Origin: Tubiluchus corallicola
Taxonomy: Eukaryota; Priapulida; Priapulimorpha; Priapulimorphida; Tubiluchidae
Direction: 5' to 3'
DNA length: 60,000 nt
Assembly: GCA_030141605.1 (NCBI GenBank)
Contig: JAQGDQ010000286.1
Span: forward strand, 131,501-191,500
Positions 1 to 11,200 of this stretch are shown here, in pieces; positions within the stretch are counted from its first letter, which is position 1, and each line of letters opens with the position of its first letter. The notes below the pieces were generated by a model that searched no databases, was not told the origin of the DNA, and was given only the letters and a program-made list of their open reading frames with translations. The translations under genes were made by a program, and so were the position numbers.

Positions 1-2104
1 ATCTCTGAACACACCACCGTCATAATCACTGTTTGAGACATTTTGGCAGTACTGCCTGGATAACACATTAAATCAGGAAGTATGAATTGTTACTACATAC
101 TTGTATTGCTTATAAATTATCAGGTTTGGGTATTATTACTGTTTTCTGTTGCATGCTAATATTTTTGTAGTGTCCACTGTTTAGTTGATTTTTTATTGTT
201 AGACAATTTTTGGTAGACAATAAATTTTTATATCAGCAGGTTTTGTTATTGATTATCCTTTACTTAATTACATTATCAGTTAGCAATCATTTTTGTCTCA
301 TACAACTACATTTGGTAGCAAGCTTTTACCAGTGTTACAGTTTAATATATCATACTACAAGACGGAATCATAGCAACCAAACAATTAACTTATCAAAATT
401 TATTTGGAAATGCCATAACATGCAGTTTCGATTGTGCTTATTTACATTAATGGTCTGTAATTAAATAAAAGTTCAAAATAAAAGCAAACAGATAAATTGG
501 GCACTCATAAATTATATCACTGTCTAAAGAACCCTTGTCCAAACTAGGTGTTCTTTCTGCAGGCATAAATTACCAACTAGTCAGTCTATAATGCAAACAT
601 AAGTATGAAAAAATATTATCTAACCAATTGCTGATTTATAATCTCAGTGTAAATGATATCAATCAATGATGACAACATGAATCCACAGGATCGTTTGGCT
701 TAGTATGACACTAGATTTCTAGTTCTCAGGTTCAGTGAAAACTTTTTTACATTTGCATTCTTTCGATCAAGTTCAGTTTCAAAAAATTTAGCAACAGCAG
801 TTCCATTCCATTGCTACATTGATCAATATTAGTACAGCTTGGCAGGTGAAATCCATATGTGATCTTAGTCAATTGTGCAAATATCAGTACTGAATCCGCT
901 GAACCTAAGACGCGACATCAAAAAAAGAAAAAGATATACACACACATGAATCTTATCTCTTTTAATGTATCGTTTTTAATAATAAATAATATCTTGCAAA
1001 AAGCAAGATGATGCACAGTAAAATGTGATCATATTACTCCTTTCTATAGTGCTAATCACAAATTTTTGCCTTAAACCTATTTCCACACTAAGTAGTAATT
1101 ACAGCAAATTCTGAAAACCAATGGTACTGAGATTATGTTTTACTCATAACGACTATTAGACTAATTTTAATATTAAATTTTTGGGTTGCAACACCCAGAT
1201 TTACTTTTCCGTTTGAAATATTACTAAATGTTTTTTTTGTAATGGCAAAGCAACTAATTATAAAAAAACAGACATCATTAAGACAATAGGAATTTTGTCT
1301 AGACCTCATTGGTGAAATTTGTCCTGGACTTCATCTTACTGTCAAGTTTGTTATAATGCAATTTTAGTGGCACCCTATATTTGGAGTCGTAATGAGGTTT
1401 GACTGCAGTGGCTAACAGATTAAGGATGGACAACAAAAAATTGTTTCAGTTTGTGAACCTTTAAAACTATAATCTGTACATTTAGAACGCATACATGTAC
1501 GTAAACAGTGCCAAAAATATAAACAAAACACAACATTTATTAAACAACATAGTAATTTAAATGCTTAGTAGCATAGCGTGCAAACTGTATTATTTGATCA
1601 ATGTTAAACCTGCATTTTTAACTCGTTTCCTTTTAAAGTGTTACAAACAATACGTGTACAAATATGCCCTCTGTATTTCATCTCAGAGCATTATCCTGAT
1701 GATTAGCAAAGTTCCTGTCCTCCCACCCCCATTTTCATTAAAAAGGCATGCCACTGAGTGCTGTATGTCTGCTTGCAGAATACTGAACCATATAAAAATG
1801 AGTGTAAACATTTCCTGACAAATTGCGAAAAAGGCCTGCCTGTGTGAATTTTCTATGTAAAATAATAATGTATCATTCACAATTTTTTCAATTCACATTC
1901 ATCTATAGTGATCTAATAAAATATTTTAACTAACTAATAAGAAATGAAATTATTTTGAATATGATTTCAATTTCCCGAACTAAACAACTTTTTCTACTAG
2001 TTACCTTCTACTCAGTTTGACATCAAAAGACTTCTAAGCATGGAAAACAATATTCAAAGTAACAAATGATCATAAGTAATTTTGACACACAGTCAACTTT
2101 AGTT
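1..2104. other. AT-rich noncoding sequence downstream of UBE2K
   Basis: No convincing exon was found on either strand; open frames here are short and have no recognisable family signature. The part next to 2105 is presumably the 3' UTR of the minus-strand UBE2K-like gene. A minus-strand AATAAA (plus-strand tttatt) lies near 1535 and is one candidate polyadenylation signal, but the transcript end is unknown. Confidence 0.5.
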
Positions 2105-2704
2105 TCAGCTAAAGATGGCTTCTGTTGCTCTTGTTATATCCCAATTACACGATGACAAAGCTACACGTGCTTTATGCTCTTCAACTCCCATATCTATTAG
2201 CTGCTTTAATTTAGAGTTTAATTCAGGGGCACTACTAGATGCGCCAGCACATGCATGTGCCCAGTGCCTGGCAGTTTCATAAAAAACTCTTCGGTTCTCT
2301 TTGTACTGTGTCGCCACGACTGCATCTTGAGGATCGTCTGGCTCAGGAGCGGCTAACAAAGCTTGCACTGACAAGAGAACAGTCCTGAGGGTCATAGCCG
2401 CTGCCCACTGATCCCTGAGGATATCAAGACATATGGCTCCTGTGACAGAACTGACGTTAGGATGCCAGATCTTTGTTAGAAATCTGACTTTGGGGGGATT
2501 GAATGGATATGTTTCTGGTATTTTTATATCCAGCACATATGTTCCCCCTTCATAAGGTGTGTCTGGTGGACCAGCAATTTCACCTCTAAGCTCTGTGTAG
2601 CTGTCATTTGCTAGCTCTACTTTAATGGCAAAATTTGCTACTTCTTCACTTCGTACAACTTCTTTGAATTCTCTTTTAATTCGAGCCACGGCTATGTTAG
2701 CCAT
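2105..2704 (-). CDS. UBE2K: Ubiquitin-conjugating enzyme E2 K (E2-25K/HIP2-like), intronless
   Basis: This 199-aa protein has the size of animal UBE2K (about 200 aa). It begins MANIAVARIKREFKEV and contains an E2 core (about residues 5-150) with the HPN motif at 81-83, the catalytic cysteine at residue 92 in GAICLDIL, and the insert AAPEPDDPQDAVVA. A C-terminal UBA-like three-helix segment covers about residues 160-199, the architecture that separates E2-25K from other E2s. The family accepts ubiquitin from E1 and builds mainly K48-linked chains in the cytosol and nucleus. The whole CDS lies in one exon, although every other gene in the window is split; a 5' UTR intron is possible because TTTGCTTTCAG sits about 105 bp upstream on the minus strand. 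It could be an intact retrocopy or an ortholog that lost its introns. No frame breaks were seen. Confidence 0.95.
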   Translation of the reverse strand: MANIAVARIKREFKEVVRSEEVANFAIKVELANDSYTELRGEIAGPPDTPYEGGTYVLDIKIPETYPFNPPKVRFLTKIWHPNVSSVTGAICLDILRDQWAAAMTLRTVLLSVQALLAAPEPDDPQDAVVATQYKENRRVFYETARHWAHACAGASSSAPELNSKLKQLIDMGVEEHKARVALSSCNWDITRATEAIFS

Positions 2705-5480
2705 TTCAATAATTTCACTATGATGTAAAACTGCTCAGGCCAATAATGAAAAATATGTCAAATATATGAAGTATGTTATTCAAAGAGCGAACAAGGTGGC
2801 ATTCAGTTCCTGAAAGCAAACAAAAAACTTCACATTACGTCATAAATAATTACACATAAAATTGTCACTTAAAAACACCCCCCTCCCCCCAGTAAAGATA
2901 GTAAAATTGTGCCACATCATTTTCTCCATTAACAATGAATGTTTCATTTCACAACAAATTTTTGACCTTACAGTTTGTTGTAATGTCATCATCTTTTGAA
3001 AACCTGCTAGGAATACCAAATCGAAATTTCTAATAATGAAACACCGAGTTGCAACGGCATTAACCATTCGTTTCGAATTGAGGTGAGTTATATTATGCCT
3101 TCACGGGCAAAAAGTAATATTAACGGTTAACAAGGTGACCTTTTGTGTTCAAAATCAACGTAAACATCTTTATTTTTACAACTGAAGATATATAGCACAG
3201 TTCGTAATCAGTTCGTAATACAGCACAGTATATAGCCAAAGTTCGAAGCATGAATACGCCTTGTCCCTTCCAATTGCCATTTTTTATTTTGGCTCTGTTC
3301 TGTTGTACTATTTGCCACTACATGCCTTTTATCATCAGTAAGTGCCGTAACTCCAATACTGCCCAGAAATATCTCCTCATCATTTTTTTGAGATAATTGT
3401 GGTCATTCGCCAATCCTCGCAAATTAGCTGGCTTATATAGCTGTCTAATTGCCACAGTTCCGCCCTGGTAATTGAGTCAGACATTTTTGAAATGGTGTGT
3501 AACAATACCACAATGTGCAGTTGGCCTAGGATCGAAAGTACTCAAAGGGCGAAGTGTGAGTGGATTATGTTTTGCATAAAGTACAAGAGCTACATGCTTA
3601 CAATGTGCATAGTGTCCCATACCAACTGCACATTCACACTGGGACTCCTGTGGAATGCTGTTGCTGTCACCTTATATATTACTCTTTTTTTTCATTTCTG
3701 CTGCTCCAGCAACGTACACAAAACTGTCACATTCTGCAGAATGCAATGATCGTACAAATCCACCTCCATACAAATGCTGCACTTTCTATCAATACAATAC
3801 AATCAGAACTGATACACTTGTAGCTTGTGTGTTCTGGAGTTTTCGTCTGAAATTCCTCTTTCCGACCGAAGCATTTCACTTCCTTAATTCTTCTTTCAGT
3901 TGTTTCAATGCCAGATCGCCAAATGCTGAAGTCTTTATAGCTAGAAAACTGTTACTAAATACTAGTACTAAATATTAGAAGCTCAAATGCAAATGAAACT
4001 AAAAATACACGGAGATAATATGGTTGCGGAAAAGGTGTTTTGTAACAGTTCACTAATCACAAGTGTCATTTGGTGACCTGGTAATGCATGCTGCAATCTG
4101 TTGTCAATTGTAATCAAGGAACATGTGTTCTAAAACTGCTAATTGGTAGAACAAATGATTTGTGTGCATACTCGGTCACAATTTACGAGCATGACCATGG
4201 TGAATGTGACATTTTAGTTTTGTGTGACAACCATTCCTAAACGTCTTAAAACTATTTTAATGGGTGCCAATTGTTTTATCGAGTATATCAGTTGTTGGTT
4301 ATCTATTCACGACTAATTAATAACCAATAATTGATCACAATTAATTATCGAGGGTAGTATATAGTAAAAAAGTTTTCGAGGTTATAATATTATGCACATT
4401 TAGGTAAGTGTTATTGATTTTTATCAACGTGTAAGGGGTTACACACCACAGTACCAGTGTTGAATGCTTGGCATTTGAGAGAGGACCATTTACAGATCCA
4501 TAGGTACCACCTCTGTCCTTATTTCTTTGGAATAAGGTATTCTTGGATAAAGTATTAAATAATTATCAGCACCCAAGTCATCTTGGAAATAAGTAAAGTT
4601 TAATAGGTTTTATATTGACATCCAAGTCTTGACTTGGAAATAACTGTTTACATGACTGAAATTTCACAATTATTTGTTTTTGTAGTAAGCTCTACGATCT
4701 AAACTTGATGAAAGTGATACAGCGTGAATAGCACCAGGGAATGGTTAATAAAAAATTCTTGAATTATAAATTTATGATAATGTGGGCAATCCAAATTATG
4801 TGCATTGGTTCACCCTTACTTGACATCCCCATGTGCTACATTGCTGCTTATACCCTAGCCATGTATTGTGGCGCTGTATGAACAAGGTAGATCCTGCATT
4901 GACGTCCTCTTTGGAATGTTGTGTATTACTGATCTTGTCAATTGTTACAAAATTGTGAAAGGACATTGCTTGGCAAGAACAGGGTTTTTTCTCAAGATCA
5001 TGGAGTGAAACATGAAGCCATGATTCCAAACTTCATTGGATATATTGCTTCTTAAGTCACCCATCCATGAAACTCGTTTTCAGCTGATACTGTAAGTACA
5101 CAATCTGTCAAAAAATGTAAAATGAACAAGAGAAGGAACCACACATGAGTTCAATTCTAGGTTTTGATTTCACTGTAAAGAAAAAAAAGAAGTACACAGC
5201 AAAGCGTCACATGCCAAGGCAGTTCAAGGCCTCGCAGAAGGTCAGCCAATACACGGGGATGTCAAGCAAGCGCAAACGTCCAACGTAGTATTAATTAATT
5301 CAAATTATGGTTTGTTAGCCAATTGTAGTCTCTTCATTATTTATGGCAACAAAATTTGTGAAATTATCGTATTTTATTTTTACGTTTAATGAATTAGTCT
5401 GTAAAACCTTTTGGGGTTTATATATTAGGTCTACGAATTATTCCAAAGTTTCTCACTAAAATTTAAACACTAAAACTACT
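2705..5480. other. Spacer upstream of UBE2K
   Basis: The first 150 bp holds the UBE2K 5' flank, including a possible 5' UTR splice acceptor around 2810. No exon with a recognisable protein motif was found in the rest. The overlapping open frames at 3492-3978 and the minus frame at 4796-5029 show no domain and no matching splice structure. Confidence 0.4.
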
Positions 5481-5592
5481 TTGCACTATTTACGCATAAA
5501 TCGTGAACTTCAATCTAAAACTCCTTACAAATTCGATCATGCGATTTCAACGTTGCCAAGATGGCGAAGCAATAGCATCATTCTTCGTCCTC

Positions 5593-5660
5593 ATGGGCAA
5601 TTGTCATCAACCAGTGGCCTACGACCGCCACGACGCTCACAATCATGTACGGGGGTATAC
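5593..5660 (+). repeat. Direct repeat, copy 1 of 2, flanking LINE remnant
   Basis: A 68-bp sequence starting atgggcaattgtcatcaacc recurs at 6448-6515 in the same orientation with a few substitutions. The two copies bracket a decayed LINE coding fragment, so they may be LINE UTR sequence from two stacked insertions. Confidence 0.75.
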
Positions 5661-5759
5661 CGGTATGCACTGACTAGTTATGGATTACTGACTAGTTACT
5701 GGGGATTAGTAACTGAAATTGGCACATGGCCTCTAAAACATAAAGTGAATTATAGGAGA

Positions 5760-6363
5760 CAGATGTTCTATCGGAATTTACCGATTAGTAAACTAAGGAG
5801 ATTAACATCACAGAGGTACTCGAAATGCAAATAAACAGCGCACATGAAAGGTCATGGTATAATGAAGTAGTTGAGGCTGCAAAAGAATATACCATAAATG
5901 CTAACAAAGAAAGGGCAAAGGTCATGAAAAAGTCTGAATAGAAAAAAGAAATAAAGAATAAGATTGAATGTTTTATAAAGAATGAATGTGCAGAAAAATG
6001 TAGGAGCAGCATTAAATTAAGATTTTTAAAACAAACCGAGTGGAAACGACAAAATTACATAGACACGTGCAAGCCAGAAGAGGTTAAAGATATATTAAAA
6101 ATAATACTGAATATGATTAAAGTTAAAAGAAACTACAAGAATGAGTTTAAGGATCAGTTATTATGCCCAGTGTGTGGGGAAGATGATGATACTACTGAAC
6201 ATATGCTTAAATGTGGCAGATATGGAGAATGGAAAAAATTTTGAACTCAGATATATTAATGAACAGTGAAAAGGAAGCAATGCTAGAAATCAGAAATCTA
6301 GTGAACGAATGCATGGAATACAGGATAAAGACAAATAAACACATTAAAGTGGGAAAAGACAAC
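5760..6363 (+). mobile_element. LINE-like ORF2 3' end remnant with a CCHC-type zinc-binding motif
   Basis: Reading from about 5832, the frame gives a lysine/glutamate-rich stretch, then QLLCPVCGEDDDTTEHMLKC, whose spacing C-x2-C-x8-H-x3-C resembles the zinc-binding C-terminal segment of non-LTR retrotransposon ORF2 proteins. An in-frame TAG near 5938-5940 interrupts it, and a TGA near 6242 requires a frame change to reach a second block (LNSDILMNSEKEAMLEIRNL...) that ends at TAA near 6363. The copy is therefore dead. The exact clade is not assignable by eye. Confidence 0.6.
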
Positions 6364-6447
6364 TAAAAGATCAGCGTTATAGAAAAATAGACTTTGCACC
6401 CTATAAAGGTGTCCGCCTCTGATAGGTGGAGAGAGTCGAATATTGCA

Positions 6448-6515
6448 ATGGGCAATTGTCATCAACCAGTGGCCTACGACCACCAAGACACTCACAACCA
6501 TGTACGGTGGTATAC
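6448..6515 (+). repeat. Direct repeat, copy 2 of 2, flanking LINE remnant
   Basis: Second copy of the 68-bp repeat at 5593-5660; it begins atgggcaattgtcatcaacc and ends gtacggtggtatac. It lies about 85 bp after the LINE remnant's last stop, a position suited to 3' UTR sequence. Confidence 0.75.
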
Positions 6516-6629
6516 TACTAGTGTGCTATTTTCAATATTACATTATTGCTACTGTTACTCAACCACCATGAGTACTGACTAACAGTCAAATGACTAGCCA
6601 TCTTAACTTCGTCTCACTACTGGCCATAT

Positions 6630-6910
6630 CTCTGTGACTTAAGTAGTAACTGTTCAGAAGCCCTCCCAAATACAGCCTCTTCTGGAGCACTACTGCTTAT
6701 CACCACTCCCTGTCAATAGCCTGCTTTTCCAAAGCTTATTATTATTCAACATTCTTTGCTTTGTCAGTTGTCACTTCATTGTAATACTTCTTTTTTGCAG
6801 TGCTGTATACTTAACTGGAGCAGTAACTGCTGAGAATCATTCCAAAATATAGCCGCTGCTCTGCAGCAATACTGCTTATTAACATCGCCTGTGCACAGCC
6901 TAATTTTGTT
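6630..6910. repeat. Two diverged tandem units of about 170 bp
   Basis: Segments near 6636-6735 and 6808-6907 align in the same order through tagtaactgttcagaa / cagtaactgctgagaa, the atacagcctcttctgg / atatagccgctgctct block and the actgctta block. Divergence is substantial, so this is an old duplication. The rest of 6910-8271 shows nothing beyond AT-rich sequence and probable SARAF 3' UTR, with a minus-strand AATAAA at 8002-8007. Confidence 0.45.
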
Positions 6911-8271
6911 CTGCATTCTATCCTTTCATAGCCTGTTAATTGCATGACCTGGTCCACCATAGCCCAACCACAATGACCTTCTCCACCACAGTTTTACAGA
7001 TGACGAACACTTCACAATGAGAAATTAAAGCATTATACCGAAACAAAAATTCAAGTATAACACTTAAACCAAATAAAACTAATAACTATGTACTCCTTTT
7101 AAAGTATTCTGATAATACTTGGAAAACTTGTAATCCATTGATAAGTGAAGTTGTTATCTACAAGTACAAGGATGAAATAAACCTGACAAAAGTTAACTGT
7201 TCAGCCTTTAATTATGTCTGAATGTCTGAACACAACATGAAGTGTTAAGTTGCATATTTTTGCATTATAGAATATTTGTACGAAACAAATACAATAAATT
7301 TTAATTTGTAAAAAAACAGCTCAGCACTAATAAGATCCAAATTCCAATTAGATAACTTATTTATTTACATAAAAGAGGCAGCACAGCAAAAGTACAAGTT
7401 GCCATAATTATTTTTAGAAAAGGCAGTCTCAGTTGAGTAAAAACGCAATGATCAAGTATAACTTAAATGTGATAACAATACAGCAACAACAATAATTAAA
7501 ATGGTAATGTACTATACTACGTTATTTAGGTAAAAAATTACAATATCTTCTAATGAGTTGTACAAATGATATACTAAGATACCTTTTAACCATGTTTTCT
7601 TGCCCAATGCAACTCATGTGAGAAGCCTTATTAATTTCACTAGATTTGACAGCTAAGCACATGAAAATTATGACAAAGTTGCAAACATAAACTTTAGCTG
7701 TTCATAGAAGGTAGAAATTTATAATAATGCACAAACTATACAGAACTTTCTAAACCTCACAGCACAACAATATTTCAAAAAGGTACATAAAATAAGCCTT
7801 GCAACAATAAAACTGCTACAACCCAATTACAGAAACACACATAAATGCACTTCTAGTACATACATCTAGAGTTCATCTTTAGCTCATAAAATTTATGTGA
7901 TTCAGGTAAGTGAGGTAAGCAAATGCATATGAATACTCATTGTTGATGTAAAGAGCATTACTAATGCTAATACTACAGATTACTCGTCAGAATTTTGTAT
8001 GTTTATTAAAATATAAACATGTTTCAATCAACACAAATAACTTACTCAAACAAAATTTTATGAAAACTAATCAAACTGCTATACACTTATGAATTAAAAC
8101 ACAAACAATTTTAGTGAATAAATATGGAATTAATGTGACAAAATGGGCATGTCGAGATACTTTTCAATAATTTCACAGTTTTTGCTACAAAAATCTGGCA
8201 AACATATCACAGAAGCTTGTTCATATCAATATGTCATTATAAAATAATACTAGTTCTCATTCCCAGAAATA

Positions 8272-11200
8272 CTATCTTCGCCTTGTTCCACCGAATCCAG
8301 ATGCTGTTCTAGTCCCCGTGCTACCGCCAAATGATCCACCGCCACCAAAACTACCTCCTCCTGACCCCCACCCAGAGCTACCTCCCCAACCTCCACCCCA
8401 TGTTCTGCGTCCTGGATGGTGGTAATTATATCCACCATGCCTACAGTGATAAAAAATAATAAATTAACAAAAATATACAGTAAAATGCATATATATATAT
8501 GAATATTTGTTATCTCACAATAAAAAAATTTAATTGAAGGGACATTTCAGCTACGTACTAATGGCTATCATGAGACCACAAAATGATATTTCTTGAAGAG
8601 AAAGATCGTCATCTAAAGCTAAAACTTTTCTCTAATTAGTTAAAAGATGATCGTTCATTAAAATAAATAAAATGTATAATCATGGGGCATTAGATCATTA
8701 AAATAAATAAAATGTATAATCATGGGGCATTAGATCAGACAATTTTTCTGCAATATTCGGTGTCTTTTTAGGCAATAACAAATATTGCAGTGCACACAAA
8801 CAAAATTAGTCATAATTTTTTTAAATCAAAAAGAGAATTTCTTTAATGGTTACTGTTACTGTTAATGCAAAAAAAGCTTACCAACATACTGTAATTCAAA
8901 TCTAAATTTCTTACAACAGAGATTTTTTTGTTGTTTTCTGGCCTCATTTTGATTTCTGTATACCACTTATAAAAACATCAAACATTTTTTTTGTTTAAAG
9001 ATGACAAATTAATAAAGTATCAATAATAATAAATACACAAGTTCACATATTACAAAAATTTTAAAATGTACACATTTGTAGCAAACTTAAATTTTCATAA
9101 CTTATGAGCTACGTTACCCTCTATTGCCAAACAAGTATCCAAGTGCACCACCAGTTGCTAAACCGCCCCAGAATCCTCCCAAGCCACTCCCACCTGTGGC
9201 TGCACCCATATTTTGCCCACAACTTGCACCTAGTAAAATGAAAAGCAAAACTAACTATATATTTACATTCTATTTTATGAGAAAGTTAATACCAATACAA
9301 ATATCATCACAGCATCTAGATAGCCAAATTATTAACATTTAGAGTTATAAAAATTTTGAACTCATTTCAAAATTTTAGTTGTTTAAAAAAAACAAAATTT
9401 CCAACTCAAAAGAGTCTCTAAGAATATGATGTAAGTATATGAAATATAAAATGAAAAAGAGTTCAACTTAAAATGTAAATAGGTACCTTGAGTATAATCC
9501 TGCCTAAACCCATACGGAGGAGGGCTACCGCTACCGGAGCTATAACCTCCACCTCTATAGCGAGAGTCTCCACTGTCGGGATAATCGCCACTATCGGGAC
9601 TATAAGCATGCTGGGATACACAGCTTCTATAGATTCCATATCCAATAAGTCCAATTATGACTATCATGATTAGATCACCAAATGCGGATTTTGAAGATTT
9701 CTTGTAATGGCTAAAATGACAAAGTTGACAAAAATTATGCAACTGTGCATTGAGAGATAACTAGTTTCTCAGACATTAAATTATTTTGAGAAACTGCAGT
9801 CCACTGCAACACCAAAAACATGACACTGCAACGCCCAACACCAAAATTCAATGAATTTTTGCAATTAACTGTTACAAAAATGGCAATTCCATTTAAATTA
9901 ACTACAGTGTTTTCAGATAAAAAAGACTGATATTTGCTTTTGTTAAGAGTTAAAAAACAGCTAGATAAATACAGTTGTCAAGTACAAAATAAATATACAC
10001 AGTACAATATAAAGGCCACACGAACCTATCATATCCATGATTATGCTGGGAAGAGGTGTAATAAGGTTCATTGTACTGATTATGCCTGTTTTGTTGTTGA
10101 TACCCTTCTTTAGTAAGCTCTAACGTGTATTCAAGCTAAATAAACAAAAACCAGACATTTCAGTAAGCTAACAAAAATACAGACTATTAAAAACACCTGT
10201 AGATGGTAAATTATAGTTCTATCTTATTAGAACACTAGCTACAAAATGTTTCCATTTTACCATGAAAATAGCTCTATTTTAAAGTGTACTTTACATTACC
10301 AAGGTGAAGTTATCTATTAACCTCTTAATGAAGTGCACAAACAGTACGAGAATAATGTATATACTTCATACTTCACAGCACTGTAGAAACTAAATAAAAT
10401 GTCAAGTAGTTCTAACTTACTCCGCATGAACCTTTCAAAATGTAGGGATCATTGGGATGATCATAGCCTTCACAAATCACCTCAACCGATCCAAACCTGT
10501 AGGCATTATCCATATCTGCTTTACATTCCCACTGTAAAATTATGTGAATAAATTTTATTAACAAAATACACTGATATGAATATTATTTCAGTAACAGGGC
10601 ATTTTTGGACAAATAACAGTAAATTATAATACATTTAACATAGCTGGTTATGACTGTAATTAGCTATAAAACATATCAAAAGTATGATCACAGAAATTTC
10701 CAGATATCCCGAACTAAGCAAAGGACAATTCACTTAGCATGTTGCGTTTATTTTACTATTATCACTTAAACATAGAAAAATAACAAAGAAAATTTGCAAA
10801 AAGCTGTCTACAAAGCATAAAGTTAACTTCTCCTACCACTGAATACAAATTATCAGGCGTGGTTATAGCCGCCATTCACTTGAAAATTATGACGTAACTG
10901 GTCGACTTTATGACTTTTTGTAAGTGCATCATGGCTTTCCTCAAGTGTGAGCCACTTAAACTAATTTAAACTTTTGCAGCTTACCTAACATGCACGCAAA
11001 AATATCATAATATCAAATCTGATTTTTTGTAAAAACTTTTTATACCTTTCATGGAAATTAACAGTGAGCTGCTTTTCATCAGTTGATGAAAGACATCATT
11101 GATGGAAAAATTGGCATTCAAAATGGGAGTGCCCAAATGTGAAATGATCGAGACTTTAAAGTGATTTTATTAATTAGAGGAGTCACATATCACATTTAAT

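Noticed and set aside
3492-3978. Three overlapping frames of 85-107 residues
   Set aside because: Low-complexity Cys/Phe-rich translations with no domain and no conserved splice pattern.
4796-5029. Possible transposase fragment on the minus strand
   Set aside because: The 77-residue frame has Cys and His residues but no recognisable catalytic or zinc-finger spacing.
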